The notes below the pieces were generated by a model that saw nothing but the letters and a program-made list of their open reading frames with translations, did no database searches and was not told where the DNA came from. Source: an uncultured Peptococcaceae bacterium (lineage in GTDB: Bacteria > Bacillota > Peptococcia > Peptococcales > Peptococcaceae). Taken from it: 27,835 nucleotides of DNA. The translations under genes and the position numbers were made by a program. Positions 17,841 through 25,691 of the stretch are shown piece after piece (the stretch's first letter is position 1; each line of letters opens with the position of its first letter). The DNA lies in the NCBI GenBank assembly GCA_958451915.1, contig CAUDRX010000009.1, forward strand, positions 1 to 27,835. Direction: 5' to 3'.

Positions 17841-19010
17841 TCATACTCCTTCGCGCTGCCAGCTCAGGGCGCAGGCAGCATAGACGGCGGTCTCGACAGG
17901 GAGCGCCTTTTCGTTGAAGCAGACCTTTGGATGATGTTGATTGTAAACAGGCCCGTCTTCGACTTCGGCACCAATGGTGAAGAAAGCAGACGGCACCTTC
18001 TGAGAAATGTAGGCAAAATCTTCGGAAGCCATGTTGTGCAGGCCTTCAAGCAGATGGATGTCCGGGGACATGCCTGCGATCACGCCGGCAAACACGTTCT
18101 GCAGATCGGTATCGCAATAGAGCGGCGGCAGGTCGCTGAGGACCTTGATCTCGACTTCACTGCGGTAAGCGTGAGCGACAGCGGTGACCACTTCTTTGAA
18201 ACGCGCGATCATCTGCTTGCGCAGTGCATCATCGAAGACACGCATGGTACCAGACATGAAAGCCGTATCCGGCACGATGTTGCAAGCGGTACCGGCATGC
18301 AGCTCACCGATGGTGAGGGTGAGTTCCTTGCCGGCAGGCACTTCGCGGGCCAAAAGCTCCTGCAGAGCGAGATGGATATGCACAGCGGTGTTGATCGGAT
18401 CGACGCCAAGCTCTGGCATAGCGCCGTGGGTGCCTTTGCCCTTGATGGTGATCTCAAAGATAAAGGCGCCAGCGTTCGGTGCCTTGCCGTAAACAACAGT
18501 GCCGACCGGCGCGATCGAAGCCACATGGGTGGCGACAGCCGCATCCACGCGAGGGGCCTCAAGAAGGCCATCATCAATGGCAGCCAGCGCCCCGGCAAAG
18601 ACTTCCTCGCCCGGCTGGAAGAAAAGCTTGATCGTGCCCTTGAGCTCAGATTCGTGTGCTTTCAGGATCTTCGCAGCACCGAGCAGAGAAGTGGCGTGCA
18701 TGTCATGGCCGCAGGCATGCATGTTGCCGTTGGTCGCAGCAAAATCCACGTCGGCTTCCTCGCGCATTGGAAGCGCGTCCATGTCTGCACGCAGCATCAG
18801 ACACTTCTCACCCTGGCCGAGCTGGGCGACGACACAGTTGCCGTCAACGAGCGTCTTGAACGGCACGCCCATCTTCGTCAGCTCCTGCTGGATAAAGGCG
18901 CTGGTCTGAGGCAGCTCAAGGCCGAGCTCCGGTGTCTGGTGCAGCTGACGGCGCCAGGCGCTGAGCGTATCCTGCATGGCCTGGGCTTCATTAAAGATCG
19001 ATCGATACAT
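17841..19010 (-). CDS. M20D-family amidohydrolase (N-acyl-amino-acid / hippurate hydrolase type)
   Basis: The 389-residue protein starts at the ATG at 19010 (AGGAAAGGA upstream; an ATG 9 bp earlier sits too close to that site). It shows the M20D landmarks in order: HQTPELGLELPQT, RADMDALPMRE, the metal cysteine/histidines of HACGHDMHAT, FQPGEE, and NMASEDFAY. A dimerisation domain lies in the middle (KGKGTHGAMPELGVDPI). This family uses two metal ions to release amino acids from N-acyl conjugates such as N-acetyl-amino acids, hippurate or IAA-conjugates, and some members act on peptidoglycan-derived or diaminopimelate substrates. There is no signal peptide, so it is cytoplasmic. It follows the unrecognised 248-residue gene after 117 bp and has its own terminator. 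Exact substrate unknown. Confidence 0.93.
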   Translation of the reverse strand: MYRSIFNEAQAMQDTLSAWRRQLHQTPELGLELPQTSAFIQQELTKMGVPFKTLVDGNCVVAQLGQGEKCLMLRADMDALPMREEADVDFAATNGNMHACGHDMHATSLLGAAKILKAHESELKGTIKLFFQPGEEVFAGALAAIDDGLLEAPRVDAAVATHVASIAPVGTVVYGKAPNAGAFIFEITIKGKGTHGAMPELGVDPINTAVHIHLALQELLAREVPAGKELTLTIGELHAGTACNIVPDTAFMSGTMRVFDDALRKQMIARFKEVVTAVAHAYRSEVEIKVLSDLPPLYCDTDLQNVFAGVIAGMSPDIHLLEGLHNMASEDFAYISQKVPSAFFTIGAEVEDGPVYNQHHPKVCFNEKALPVETAVYAACALSWQREGV

Positions 19011-19127
19011 GTTTATCATGTCCTTTCCTGCGCCAAGAGGCGCTTTTTCTGACATTATTGTACTATACAAGACGGCCGCTGTCTCATTCAGATCGTTAAC
19101 AGATCGCCGCCTTTTGATAAGCATTTT

Positions 19128-19874
19128 CTAGGCCTGGGACGCATAGAGGGCATCGAGCATGGCCAGGTAATCGGCATCCATCGTCTCTGCGAGGATCGTC
19201 TGGAAGGTCTCGCGCAGCTGATAGACTGGCCGGTCGCTGGCCAGATGCATTGGCAGGATCGGTGAGACCGGCGCAGTCTCTGCGGCCGCGAGCCATTTGG
19301 CAAGGATCGTCGGCAGAGCGCCGTTCATCTCTGACTGCCACTGCCCCCCGCGCCTGACAAAGAAGCCGAAAAAATGGCGGTTGGCCTTTTCATCGGCGAG
19401 ACTTTTTTTGACATCGAGCACAGCTTCCCGGGCCGGCTGTGCCATTTCAAAGACCGGTATCGTTATGATCCCGACGATGGCCGCATCCTTCTCATGGCTG
19501 CGCGGCCTGGCCAGAGCCCGCGTGTACGCTTCCAGCGGCGCCAAATCGACCGGCTTCGGCTGGAAGGGTACCGGCGCCGCGGCAAGGGTCTTGCGCAGTT
19601 CATCTTCAAGGATGCGCCGCGTCTGATCGATGGCCGCGCGTTTCTTTTTACAATGTCTGTGCACATTTGCCAGCCGCGAAGGACCTGCCCCTGCTGCCAG
19701 CGCCAGCAGATAGGCTTCGGCACAGGCCTGTTCATCCTCATAGGCATAGAGCGTCCCGTCCCCGGCAAGGAAGCCGCAAAGCGTAACGTCTTCGCCGTAA
19801 TACCCCGACTGGGCCATCTCCTCTGCGACCATGCCGACATAGAGGTCACGGTGGATCTCCGGGGTGTCGTTCAT
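19128..19874 (-). CDS. Unrecognised protein, 248 residues
   Basis: I do not recognise this family. The ATG at 19874 is chosen because AGGAG lies 8 bp before it and because the longer frame runs through a terminator hairpin. The protein is soluble, with no signal peptide or membrane segment. The first third (EEMAQSGYYGEDVTLCGFLAG, DEQACAEAYLLALAAGAG) looks alpha-helical. A Lys/Arg-rich stretch follows (HRHCKKKRAAID). The second half contains FFGFFVRRGGQWQSEMNGAL and ends in an acidic helix. No catalytic motif is apparent. It lies directly behind the terminator of the phosphodiesterase gene, whose T run abuts its ribosome site, so it is probably expressed at least partly by read-through of that terminator. 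Confidence 0.7.
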   Translation of the reverse strand: MNDTPEIHRDLYVGMVAEEMAQSGYYGEDVTLCGFLAGDGTLYAYEDEQACAEAYLLALAAGAGPSRLANVHRHCKKKRAAIDQTRRILEDELRKTLAAAPVPFQPKPVDLAPLEAYTRALARPRSHEKDAAIVGIITIPVFEMAQPAREAVLDVKKSLADEKANRHFFGFFVRRGGQWQSEMNGALPTILAKWLAAAETAPVSPILPMHLASDRPVYQLRETFQTILAETMDADYLAMLDALYASQA

Positions 19875-19887
19875 ACGATCATCTCCT

Positions 19888-19921
19888 AAAAAACAAAGGC
19901 AGCGTCCCCCCACGCTGCCTT
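19888..19921 (-). terminator. Intrinsic terminator between the phosphodiesterase and the 248-residue gene
   Basis: AAGGCAGCGT and ACGCTGCCTT form a perfect 10-bp stem with a 6-base G loop, followed on the minus strand by TGTTTTTT. The T run is directly followed by the AGGAG ribosome site of the next gene. Confidence 0.9.
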
Positions 19922-19968
19922 GTCGACGTTTTGTCTTTGTATAAGGAAAGGAAGTTGGTATTCATGGT

Positions 19969-22047
19969 TTAGTCTTCCAACATCTGGTAGACCGGGGCGC
20001 CTTCGCAGTCTGCCGGCATTGGCACGCCGAGCAGTGCAGCAACGGTTGGCGCAACATCGGTCTGGCGGACGATGCGCTTCATGTTCTCGACATGTTTGAC
20101 CCCAGCCCCGCAGGCAACGAAGATCGGCGATACGCTGGTGCCATAGTAACCGCGATAGGTGGACAGGCCCTGACCGTGTTCGGTGACAAAGTGTTCGCGG
20201 TTCATGTAAATGATATCACCGGTATAAGGCCCGTTCAGCCCGATGACTTCAGCGTCTTTGTTGTGAAAGGCCATCGCGATGATGCGGTTGCCGTCAGCAT
20301 CGCGGTATCTGTAGAGATCGTCGATGATCTGCTCTTCCAGATCATACTTGTCGGCTGGATCGACGATGCCGTATTTGTCACGGCCTTTGGTATTGATCCA
20401 GATGTAAGAGGTGCGGACTGCCAATGCTTTGGTCTTGGTGAAGTCGACTTCAGCGGTGTCCTTGCCGTTCTCGTCCTTCTTCATGACAGTGTAGCCGAGT
20501 TCGCGCATGATGCCTGCGCTGACGCCGCCGGCAGAACCAAGGCGTGCAGGTGGCATGGTGTGGATCTGTTCGCCGTGGTCAGAAGTGAGGATGATGGTCC
20601 ATCCTTCGTCGATCAGGTGCAGGTAGCTGCCAACGTATTCATCAGCGACTTCGTAGGTCTTGTCGATCTGCTTCTGGTATTCTTCTTCCGGTGCCATGCC
20701 TGGTTTCTGCAGGGCGAAGTTCCAGAACTGATGCGCACTGTGGTCGATGAAATGATGATGGCTGAAGACCACATCGAGATCTTTTTCCTTGATCAGATAG
20801 TTGATCGCACGGGACTGCCACATGGCGTTGTGTTCCCAGCTTGGGGTGAGGATCTTCTGAGCAAATTCCAGCGTGGTGCCGCCCATCTGGGTGAATGGTG
20901 GCACATAGCCGCAGTTTTCGATGACTTCTTTGTAGATGGATTTTGGGGACCATCTGTCGTCGCAGTCCACTTTGAAAGCCGTGCTCATCCACATGCGCAC
21001 CTTGCTGCCGTCTGGCGCGATCTCCAGGCACTTGTAGGAACGGCTGGCCATGGTTTTTTTGCCGTGGTCGAGGTTTTCATCGAGCACATCGGTGACCATT
21101 TCTTCGCCCTTGAGCACGCAGAGTGGTTCGGCGTCCTTCTTGGAACGATAGACTTCGACGGTGTCATAGATGCCATCGGCATTCTTCAGCACCAGGCATG
21201 GACGACGCATCTGACCACCAGCGATATAGGTGATGAATTCACGGGCGCCTTCCGGCAGTTCCTTGGCCCACTTGGTTGGTTCGGAGATGACGCTCTTGAT
21301 CTTGTCAAATGGGACCTTTGCGAGCTGTTCCATGGCTGCGCCGCCCTGTTTGTGGAAGTCGACGTTCTTGATGCGTTTCATCTTGTAGCGGTTGAGCAGG
21401 AGTTCGGCGCGGTTGGTCTTGGCATCGACTTTGGACGCGTCGAATTCAGCATACTTATCGCCTTCTTCTTCGTCTTCGAGATCGAGTTCATCGATGACGC
21501 AGTCGGTGGCAGCATCGCCAAGGTTCTTGGAGCCGATGTGGTCGATGAATTCATTTTCGGTGAATTCAGTGGAAGCTTCGACATATTTTTCGATGTCGAT
21601 GTTCGCGATGGAGTAGTTGACAGAAGCAGGCTGGGTGCCATCGACGACCATGAGGTTCTCACTGTCGGAAGATGGTGGCCAGGAGCTGCCAGGCCACTGC
21701 CATACGAGGGTCTTGAGCCCTGCGCGGGCGGTGACGTTCCAGAGCTGTTCAGCCTGGCAGAGACGGCTGTCAAGGCCGTAGATGATGGTGTCAAGGTTTT
21801 CCGGGTCCTGGTTCCAGAAGTCGGTGATGCCGTGCACGCCAGGGTTGCAGCCGCAGGCCAGGGTGGTCCACTGTGCAGGGGTGATGGTTGGCATCGAACC
21901 AAGGAGTTCAAGGTTTTCACGGGCAGCGCCGTTGTCTACCATCTTTTTCAGGTTTGGCATCTTACCAGCGTCCATGAGACGTTTCGCAGTATATGGTTCC
22001 ATACCGTCAAGGCCGAGGACCATGACTTTTCTTCCAGTTTTACTCAT
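19969..22047 (-). CDS. Alkaline-phosphatase-superfamily phosphodiesterase/pyrophosphatase
   Basis: The 692-residue protein begins 8 bp after GGAGGAA. It has the metal Asp14 in VLGLDGMEP, and a nucleophile Thr in PTITPAQWTTLACG with PGVHGITDF (Thr54 or Thr56). It has the second metal set DHSAHQFW, the pair SDHGE, and a C-terminal His in EHGQG. These are the hallmarks of type I phosphodiesterase/nucleotide pyrophosphatases and phosphoglycerate-mutase-like relatives. The protein is longer than the usual 400-500 residues, because about 200 extra residues (roughly 150-370, acidic and then mixed) lie between the nucleophile region and the second metal site. They may form a substrate-binding cap. 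There is no signal peptide, so it should act in the cytoplasm. Substrate unknown: nucleotide, sugar-nucleotide or phosphonate diesters are all possible. It ends at a strong terminator. Confidence 0.87.
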   Translation of the reverse strand: MSKTGRKVMVLGLDGMEPYTAKRLMDAGKMPNLKKMVDNGAARENLELLGSMPTITPAQWTTLACGCNPGVHGITDFWNQDPENLDTIIYGLDSRLCQAEQLWNVTARAGLKTLVWQWPGSSWPPSSDSENLMVVDGTQPASVNYSIANIDIEKYVEASTEFTENEFIDHIGSKNLGDAATDCVIDELDLEDEEEGDKYAEFDASKVDAKTNRAELLLNRYKMKRIKNVDFHKQGGAAMEQLAKVPFDKIKSVISEPTKWAKELPEGAREFITYIAGGQMRRPCLVLKNADGIYDTVEVYRSKKDAEPLCVLKGEEMVTDVLDENLDHGKKTMASRSYKCLEIAPDGSKVRMWMSTAFKVDCDDRWSPKSIYKEVIENCGYVPPFTQMGGTTLEFAQKILTPSWEHNAMWQSRAINYLIKEKDLDVVFSHHHFIDHSAHQFWNFALQKPGMAPEEEYQKQIDKTYEVADEYVGSYLHLIDEGWTIILTSDHGEQIHTMPPARLGSAGGVSAGIMRELGYTVMKKDENGKDTAEVDFTKTKALAVRTSYIWINTKGRDKYGIVDPADKYDLEEQIIDDLYRYRDADGNRIIAMAFHNKDAEVIGLNGPYTGDIIYMNREHFVTEHGQGLSTYRGYYGTSVSPIFVACGAGVKHVENMKRIVRQTDVAPTVAALLGVPMPADCEGAPVYQMLED

Positions 22048-22159
22048 TGTAGATTTTCCTCCTTCAAGAAGTTTAGTATCAACTTGTTGGTTACATTTTA
22101 TCAGTCCTCTTTATGGGACGATGTTGCCACCACAACAGAACACCGAAAAATCGCAAAAT

Positions 22160-22191
22160 AAAAAAACGTTCCCAGAACCCTGAGAACGTTT
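22160..22191 (-). terminator. Second of two tandem terminators after the DMT transporter gene
   Basis: AACGTTCTCAG and CTGGGAACGTT form an 11-bp stem with a 4-base loop, followed on the minus strand by TTTTTTATTTT. It backs up the stronger hairpin at 22207-22241. Confidence 0.82.
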
Positions 22192-22206
22192 CCGCCAGCA
22201 CCGCAT

Positions 22207-22241
22207 AAAAAAGCCGCCTGTCCGACGACAGGCGGCTTTTT
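22207..22241. terminator. First terminator after the DMT transporter gene, symmetric
   Basis: AAAAAAGCCGCCTGTC and its complement form a near-perfect stem with a 4-base loop. A and T runs on both sides make it active in either direction. It lies 6 bp after the DMT transporter stop codon. Confidence 0.92.
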
Positions 22242-22247
22242 GCACCA

Positions 22248-23162
22248 TTATAAAAGATTGATCGCGCCCACACCGATGAGCATGATCGCCACACCGGCGA
22301 TCTTTTTGGCATTGATCGGGCTCTTTTCCGCGCCCAGCATGCCGAAATGGTCCACGACCAACCCGCCAGCCGTAGCGCCCAGAAGCAGGATGAGCACGCT
22401 CATGCCCGTGCCGATGGCGCCAGAGATGACCACATTGGCCAGCACATAGAGGCTCCCCAGCGGACCACCGATCCACATCCACCATGGCCGGTTGCCCGGG
22501 ATGCCCTTCTGCTTGTAGCTTCGCGTCACCAGACAGATCACCACAAGGAGCAGCGAACCCACGATGAAGGAAAGCAGCGACGCCTTCAGCGGCGATTCGA
22601 TGGCACGGCCCAGGTAGCCATTGACCGCTGTCTGTGTCGCACTGAGCATCCCCGCGAGCACGCCCGTGATCTGCCAGAGAACGAGGCCACCCGTGCGCGC
22701 CGCACCTGCGCCATCCTTCTTCGCCTTCGCCAGGGTGACGATGACCACGCCCGCGATCACCAGGATCGCCCCCACCGCACGCACCACCGTGAGGGAGGAC
22801 TGCACGCCGCGGAAGAGACCAAAGTGGTCCACCGTCAGGCCCATCAGCACCTGGCCCAGCGTCGGCAGCACCACCGTCTGCACGCTCCCGATGCGCTCAA
22901 AGAGCAGGATGTTCAGCGTCAGAAAGACCACGCCGCAGACCCCGCCCAGCCAGATCCACCACGGCAGACCGAAGAGCTGCGCCCAGTCCAGCGCCACCCC
23001 TTCGCCCACCACGATGAGCAAGAACACCAGGAACACCAGCCCCGCCAGAAACGAGATCAGCGCCGAGCTGTACGGCGAGCCCGTGCGTCCGCTCAGACGC
23101 GCGTTCGCGCTCGTCTGCAGCGGCAGACAACAGCCCGCCAGGATCCCCAGGAGATAAAACAT
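22248..23162 (-). CDS. DMT-superfamily transporter, YdcZ/DUF606 type (two fused repeats)
   Basis: The 304-residue protein starts behind AGGAAGGG. It has about ten hydrophobic segments arranged as two related halves. Both halves contain the same marks: LPLQTSANARLSGRTGSPYS in the first and ATQTAVNGYLGRAIESPLKA in the second, then PWWIWLGGVCG against PWWMWIGGPLG, and GLTVDHFGLF against GLVVDHFGML. This is the DUF606/YdcZ family of the drug/metabolite transporter superfamily, which also exists as separate single-repeat pairs. The transported compound is not known. It has its own sigma-A promoter (23212-23240), a dyad further upstream, and two tandem terminators, so it is a single-gene unit. Confidence 0.92.
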   Translation of the reverse strand: MFYLLGILAGCCLPLQTSANARLSGRTGSPYSSALISFLAGLVFLVFLLIVVGEGVALDWAQLFGLPWWIWLGGVCGVVFLTLNILLFERIGSVQTVVLPTLGQVLMGLTVDHFGLFRGVQSSLTVVRAVGAILVIAGVVIVTLAKAKKDGAGAARTGGLVLWQITGVLAGMLSATQTAVNGYLGRAIESPLKASLLSFIVGSLLLVVICLVTRSYKQKGIPGNRPWWMWIGGPLGSLYVLANVVISGAIGTGMSVLILLLGATAGGLVVDHFGMLGAEKSPINAKKIAGVAIMLIGVGAINLL

Positions 23163-23211
23163 GATTTTTTCCCTTCCTTTTTTGAAAATGATGTCATATC
23201 AACAGACTTCT

Positions 23212-23240
23212 ATTATACGAAAAGCCCCCGCCCCGCGCAA
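23212..23240 (-). promoter_or_regulatory. Sigma-A promoter of the DMT transporter gene
   Basis: TTGCGC, a 17-base spacer and a perfect TATAAT, read on the minus strand. The -10 box is about 50 bp upstream of the start codon. Confidence 0.78.
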
Positions 23241-23264
23241 CCACCAAGCGCCCGCCCGGACATG

Positions 23265-23301
23265 TGTGACAGATCGCAAATCTTTCGTGATCTGTCTCAC
23301 A
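23265..23301. promoter_or_regulatory. Dyad upstream of the DMT transporter promoter, candidate operator
   Basis: TGTGACAGATC and GATCTGTCTCACA form an imperfect inverted repeat (a 2-base insertion in one arm) with a 13-base centre. Its edge is 25 bp upstream of the -35 box, a usual place for an activator. It is not followed by a T run. Confidence 0.5.
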
Positions 23302-23320
23302 TCTCCCTCTCCATGCAACG

Positions 23321-23350
23321 AAAAAGGCCGCGGCGATCACGCCACAGCCT
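23321..23350 (-). terminator. Intrinsic terminator after the 56-residue membrane protein gene
   Basis: AGGCTGTGGCG and CGCCGCGGCCT pair over 11 bp, including two G-U pairs, with a 4-base loop and a following TTTTT on the minus strand. It lies 11 bp after the stop codon. Confidence 0.87.
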
Positions 23351-23360
23351 CTTTGTACAT

Positions 23361-23531
23361 TCAGCGGAGCAGCAAAAACCACACCAGCGCATACGCCACC
23401 CAGAGCGCCACCGCAGCCCGGTAAAGAACACGCTGCCCGCCCGACTGCGCCCGCTTGTACCGCACCAGGTTCAGGAGCATCAGCGCCGTGATCAGCACAA
23501 ATGCGATCAGATACATAAGCTGTCTGTCCAC
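23361..23531 (-). CDS. Small membrane protein, 56 residues, GTG start
   Basis: The frame reads (M)DRQLMYLIAFVLITALMLLN, then a basic/polar linker (LVRYKRAQSGGQRVLYR) and a second hydrophobic stretch (AAVALWVAYALVWFLLLR) before the stop. Two membrane helices are predicted with a positively charged loop, which should lie inside the cell. GTG is chosen because AAAGGA lies 9-10 bp before it; an ATG five codons later is an alternative. It is framed by its own promoter (TTGCCG-N17-TATGAT) and terminator, strong evidence that it is a real one-gene unit. I do not recognise a family. Its small size and two-helix form are similar to many uncharacterised accessory membrane proteins. Confidence 0.75.
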   Translation of the reverse strand: MDRQLMYLIAFVLITALMLLNLVRYKRAQSGGQRVLYRAAVALWVAYALVWFLLLR

Positions 23532-23575
23532 CGCAGATCATCCTTTCGGGATCATCACCTTCACATCATGCTCTC

Positions 23576-23604
23576 ATCATATCATCCCGCCCCACGCCCG
23601 GCAA
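23576..23604 (-). promoter_or_regulatory. Sigma-A promoter of the 56-residue membrane protein gene
   Basis: TTGCCG, a 17-base spacer and TATGAT, read on the minus strand, about 45 bp upstream of the GTG start. The -35 box begins right after the T run of the preceding terminator. Confidence 0.7.
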
Positions 23605-23605
23605 G

Positions 23606-23638
23606 AAAAATGCGGCCGCGTCGTCACACAGCCGCATC
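23606..23638 (-). terminator. Intrinsic terminator of the agrBD-amidase-lipoprotein operon
   Basis: ATGCGGCTGTG and CGCGGCCGCAT pair over 11 bp, including two G-U pairs, and are followed on the minus strand by TTTTTC. It lies 14 bp after the stop of the lipoprotein gene. Confidence 0.88.
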
Positions 23639-23652
23639 ATGCGCGTATGGGC

Positions 23653-24381
23653 TTAGCCTTCTGCCGCGACTTTGTCAGGATCGGCGTGCTTGCCGTCACC
23701 TGCAAGGAAGTCGCTGAAATCCTGCGCATCCTCGTAGTCGCTGCGCTTGCACTGTTCAAAGGAATAAACCGTGCGCCAGGCCCCGGGATCGTCGCTGGCC
23801 GCGACTTCTTCGAGCATCGCGTCGCCGCCGCGGCCGGTGTCGACGATGTTATTGATGAGCTTCCAGTCGCGTCCGTCCTTGATGAAGAGCCAGGCTTCCT
23901 GATTTTCCACCAGCACCTCGTCCGTCTCCGGATCATGCAGGGCAAAGTCCACCAACACCTTCGCCGCATCGTCCTGCATCGCGAACTGCGTGATGCGCAG
24001 GTACGGCACCCCGTCTTCCAGGCCCTGATCCTTGTACTTCTCTGCGATATAGCCGATGCGCGCATCGAGCTCCGCTTCCAGCCCCGATGCCGCGATGAAG
24101 TCCCCATCGACCACCCCAAGGCGACCATAGTATGACGCAACGAGCACCCTAGACACATAACTCCGCACCCTATCTGTGATCTCCTTTGCATCCGCTTGCG
24201 CGTCCGCTGCCACATCGACCACGCTGTCGTCCAGGTAGAAGGCATCCCCTTCGCTGTTCGTGATCTTCGTGTAAGACGCCTCCGAAGACGCCGACAGCCC
24301 CTCAGCCGCCTCCGTCCCGCAGCCGCCCAACCCCAGCGCCAGGCTCAGCGCCAGGAGCAGGGATATCGTCCTCTTGGTCAT
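23653..24381 (-). CDS. Lipoprotein paralogous to the N-terminal domain of the adjacent amidase
   Basis: The ATG at 24381 follows AAAGGACG. The 242-residue protein has a lipoprotein signal with lipobox LGGC (Cys21), so it should be tethered on the outer face of the membrane. Its mature part aligns by eye with the N-terminal domain of the amidase encoded 14 bp upstream. Examples are KDGRDWKLINNIVDTGRGGD / KIDGEWKLVNVIFNSEGLPN and RSDYEDAQDFSDFLAGD / RDQYEDDRTFTDMLDEN, with matching helices before them. It lacks the amidase domain altogether. It thus looks like a stand-alone, membrane-held copy of the enzyme's accessory domain. It may bind the same partner or substrate, or restrain the enzyme. 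Although paralogous, it is GC-rich like the rest of the window while the amidase gene is AT-rich. It is the last gene of the agr operon. Confidence 0.82.
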   Translation of the reverse strand: MTKRTISLLLALSLALGLGGCGTEAAEGLSASSEASYTKITNSEGDAFYLDDSVVDVAADAQADAKEITDRVRSYVSRVLVASYYGRLGVVDGDFIAASGLEAELDARIGYIAEKYKDQGLEDGVPYLRITQFAMQDDAAKVLVDFALHDPETDEVLVENQEAWLFIKDGRDWKLINNIVDTGRGGDAMLEEVAASDDPGAWRTVYSFEQCKRSDYEDAQDFSDFLAGDGKHADPDKVAAEG

Positions 24382-24395
24382 AAAGCATCGTCCTT

Positions 24396-25691
24396 TCAAT
24401 AGCCTCGTGCGATCCAGAATGTACGTTTATTATTTAAATCCGTACCATGCAAACTGTACGACATGTTACCGTATGGATTTGAGGATACATTAGGTCCATC
24501 ATGCTCTGCAACATAGATACCACTTCCATTATAATATCTGACGATCGCAGAGTGCACCCATTCACTTCCATTAGAATACTGAATCAACGTTCCACGGTAA
24601 TCCACGCCAGCAGGGTAAGCCGGCATAGATTCATAATAACCAGCAGACAACGTATGGTTCATGATAAAGTCTCTGAGATCCTGTACGACAGTCCATGATC
24701 TGGAATAGTCATTAGCATCGTTATAGTACCAATGCGCAGATTGTGGAAGACCTCCTGCATAAATACACTGGGAAGCAAAATTGGTGCAATCAGCCTCAAA
24801 CCATCTATATTCATTGTTAATTGTACGCCCATATTTTTCAGCATAAGCATCGCAGGCAGCTTTTGAATAAGCTGCCCGAGGCATTGGATCTAAGAGAGAT
24901 GGATCGTCATAAGCAGCTGAGTATTCTACATACGGATCCACCAAACTACCTAAGTCAATTTCCCCGTTTTCATCCAGCATATCCGTAAATGTCCTATCAT
25001 CCTCATACTGATCACGAGATAAGGATTCAAAGTCAAAATCTGCGATCCATTCATCCGAAGAATCGCTGTCCATCAATGCAGCCATCGCATCGTTTGGAAG
25101 GCCTTCAGAGTTAAAGATCACATTGACCAATTTCCATTCGCCATCAATTTTCTGAAGTACATAGCCTTCTTCACGCACATAATCAGCATCTACCAGATAC
25201 TCTTTATCCTCAAAACTGGTTTGAAAGGTAATATCCTGAGTGATCACCGCTTTTGCTTTATCACCATCAATGGCGAGATCATCATAATAGATATCAAAAT
25301 CATAGGACGTGAACGTAGTGCCTCCGCCAAAATTTTGACCGAGGTAAATACTTCGTGCGTTTAATTCATCTAATAACGCTTGATCAGAAGAAAAAGAAGT
25401 GTCCAGAGTCTTTTCATGACCAATGATGCTCAAAAAGACAGTTTTGTTATATTCTTCAATGACCTCCTTGATAGCAGTTTCGTCAGTCGTTTGTGAATTG
25501 GTCGCAAAAAGCATCATCTCCCCAGCAGGAGTTTCATCGCTGATAACGACCTGGTCCTCCGATGAGATAATATCACCCAGACAAGTATCTGTCATTTTTG
25601 GCAACTTGCTGGATTCATCTATAGCATCTTCATTAGTAGCAGCAAATACATTCGTTGGTACTAAAGGCATACGCATAATAACAATGTCCAT
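24396..25691 (-). CDS. Secreted amidase-domain protein (Amidase_6 type), signal peptide out of frame
   Basis: The open frame gives 431 residues. About residues 70-250 form an alpha/beta accessory domain shared with the lipoprotein encoded downstream. Residues 270-431 carry the Amidase_6 (PF12671-like) motifs: AAYSKAACDAYAEKYG, then DCTNFASQCIYAGG with likely nucleophile Cys302, and WVHSAIV with likely catalytic His380. Proteins of this type are thought to cut amide bonds in cell-wall or related substrates; the substrate here is unknown. The N-terminus keeps a signal-peptidase site (VPTNVFA before ATNE) but not a proper signal peptide. The well-placed start at 25702 (AAGGAG 8 bp upstream) encodes the rest of one in another frame. 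The gene starts about 27 bp behind agrD, so it is part of the agr operon. Its codons are distinctly AT-richer than all neighbours, which suggests recent transfer. Confidence 0.8.
   Translation of the reverse strand: MDIVIMRMPLVPTNVFAATNEDAIDESSKLPKMTDTCLGDIISSEDQVVISDETPAGEMMLFATNSQTTDETAIKEVIEEYNKTVFLSIIGHEKTLDTSFSSDQALLDELNARSIYLGQNFGGGTTFTSYDFDIYYDDLAIDGDKAKAVITQDITFQTSFEDKEYLVDADYVREEGYVLQKIDGEWKLVNVIFNSEGLPNDAMAALMDSDSSDEWIADFDFESLSRDQYEDDRTFTDMLDENGEIDLGSLVDPYVEYSAAYDDPSLLDPMPRAAYSKAACDAYAEKYGRTINNEYRWFEADCTNFASQCIYAGGLPQSAHWYYNDANDYSRSWTVVQDLRDFIMNHTLSAGYYESMPAYPAGVDYRGTLIQYSNGSEWVHSAIVRYYNGSGIYVAEHDGPNVSSNPYGNMSYSLHGTDLNNKRTFWIARGY

Noticed and set aside
20092..22161. 689-codon plus-strand open frame opposite the phosphodiesterase gene.
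   Set aside because: Antisense shadow with no motif or ribosome site; it runs on past the start of the real gene.
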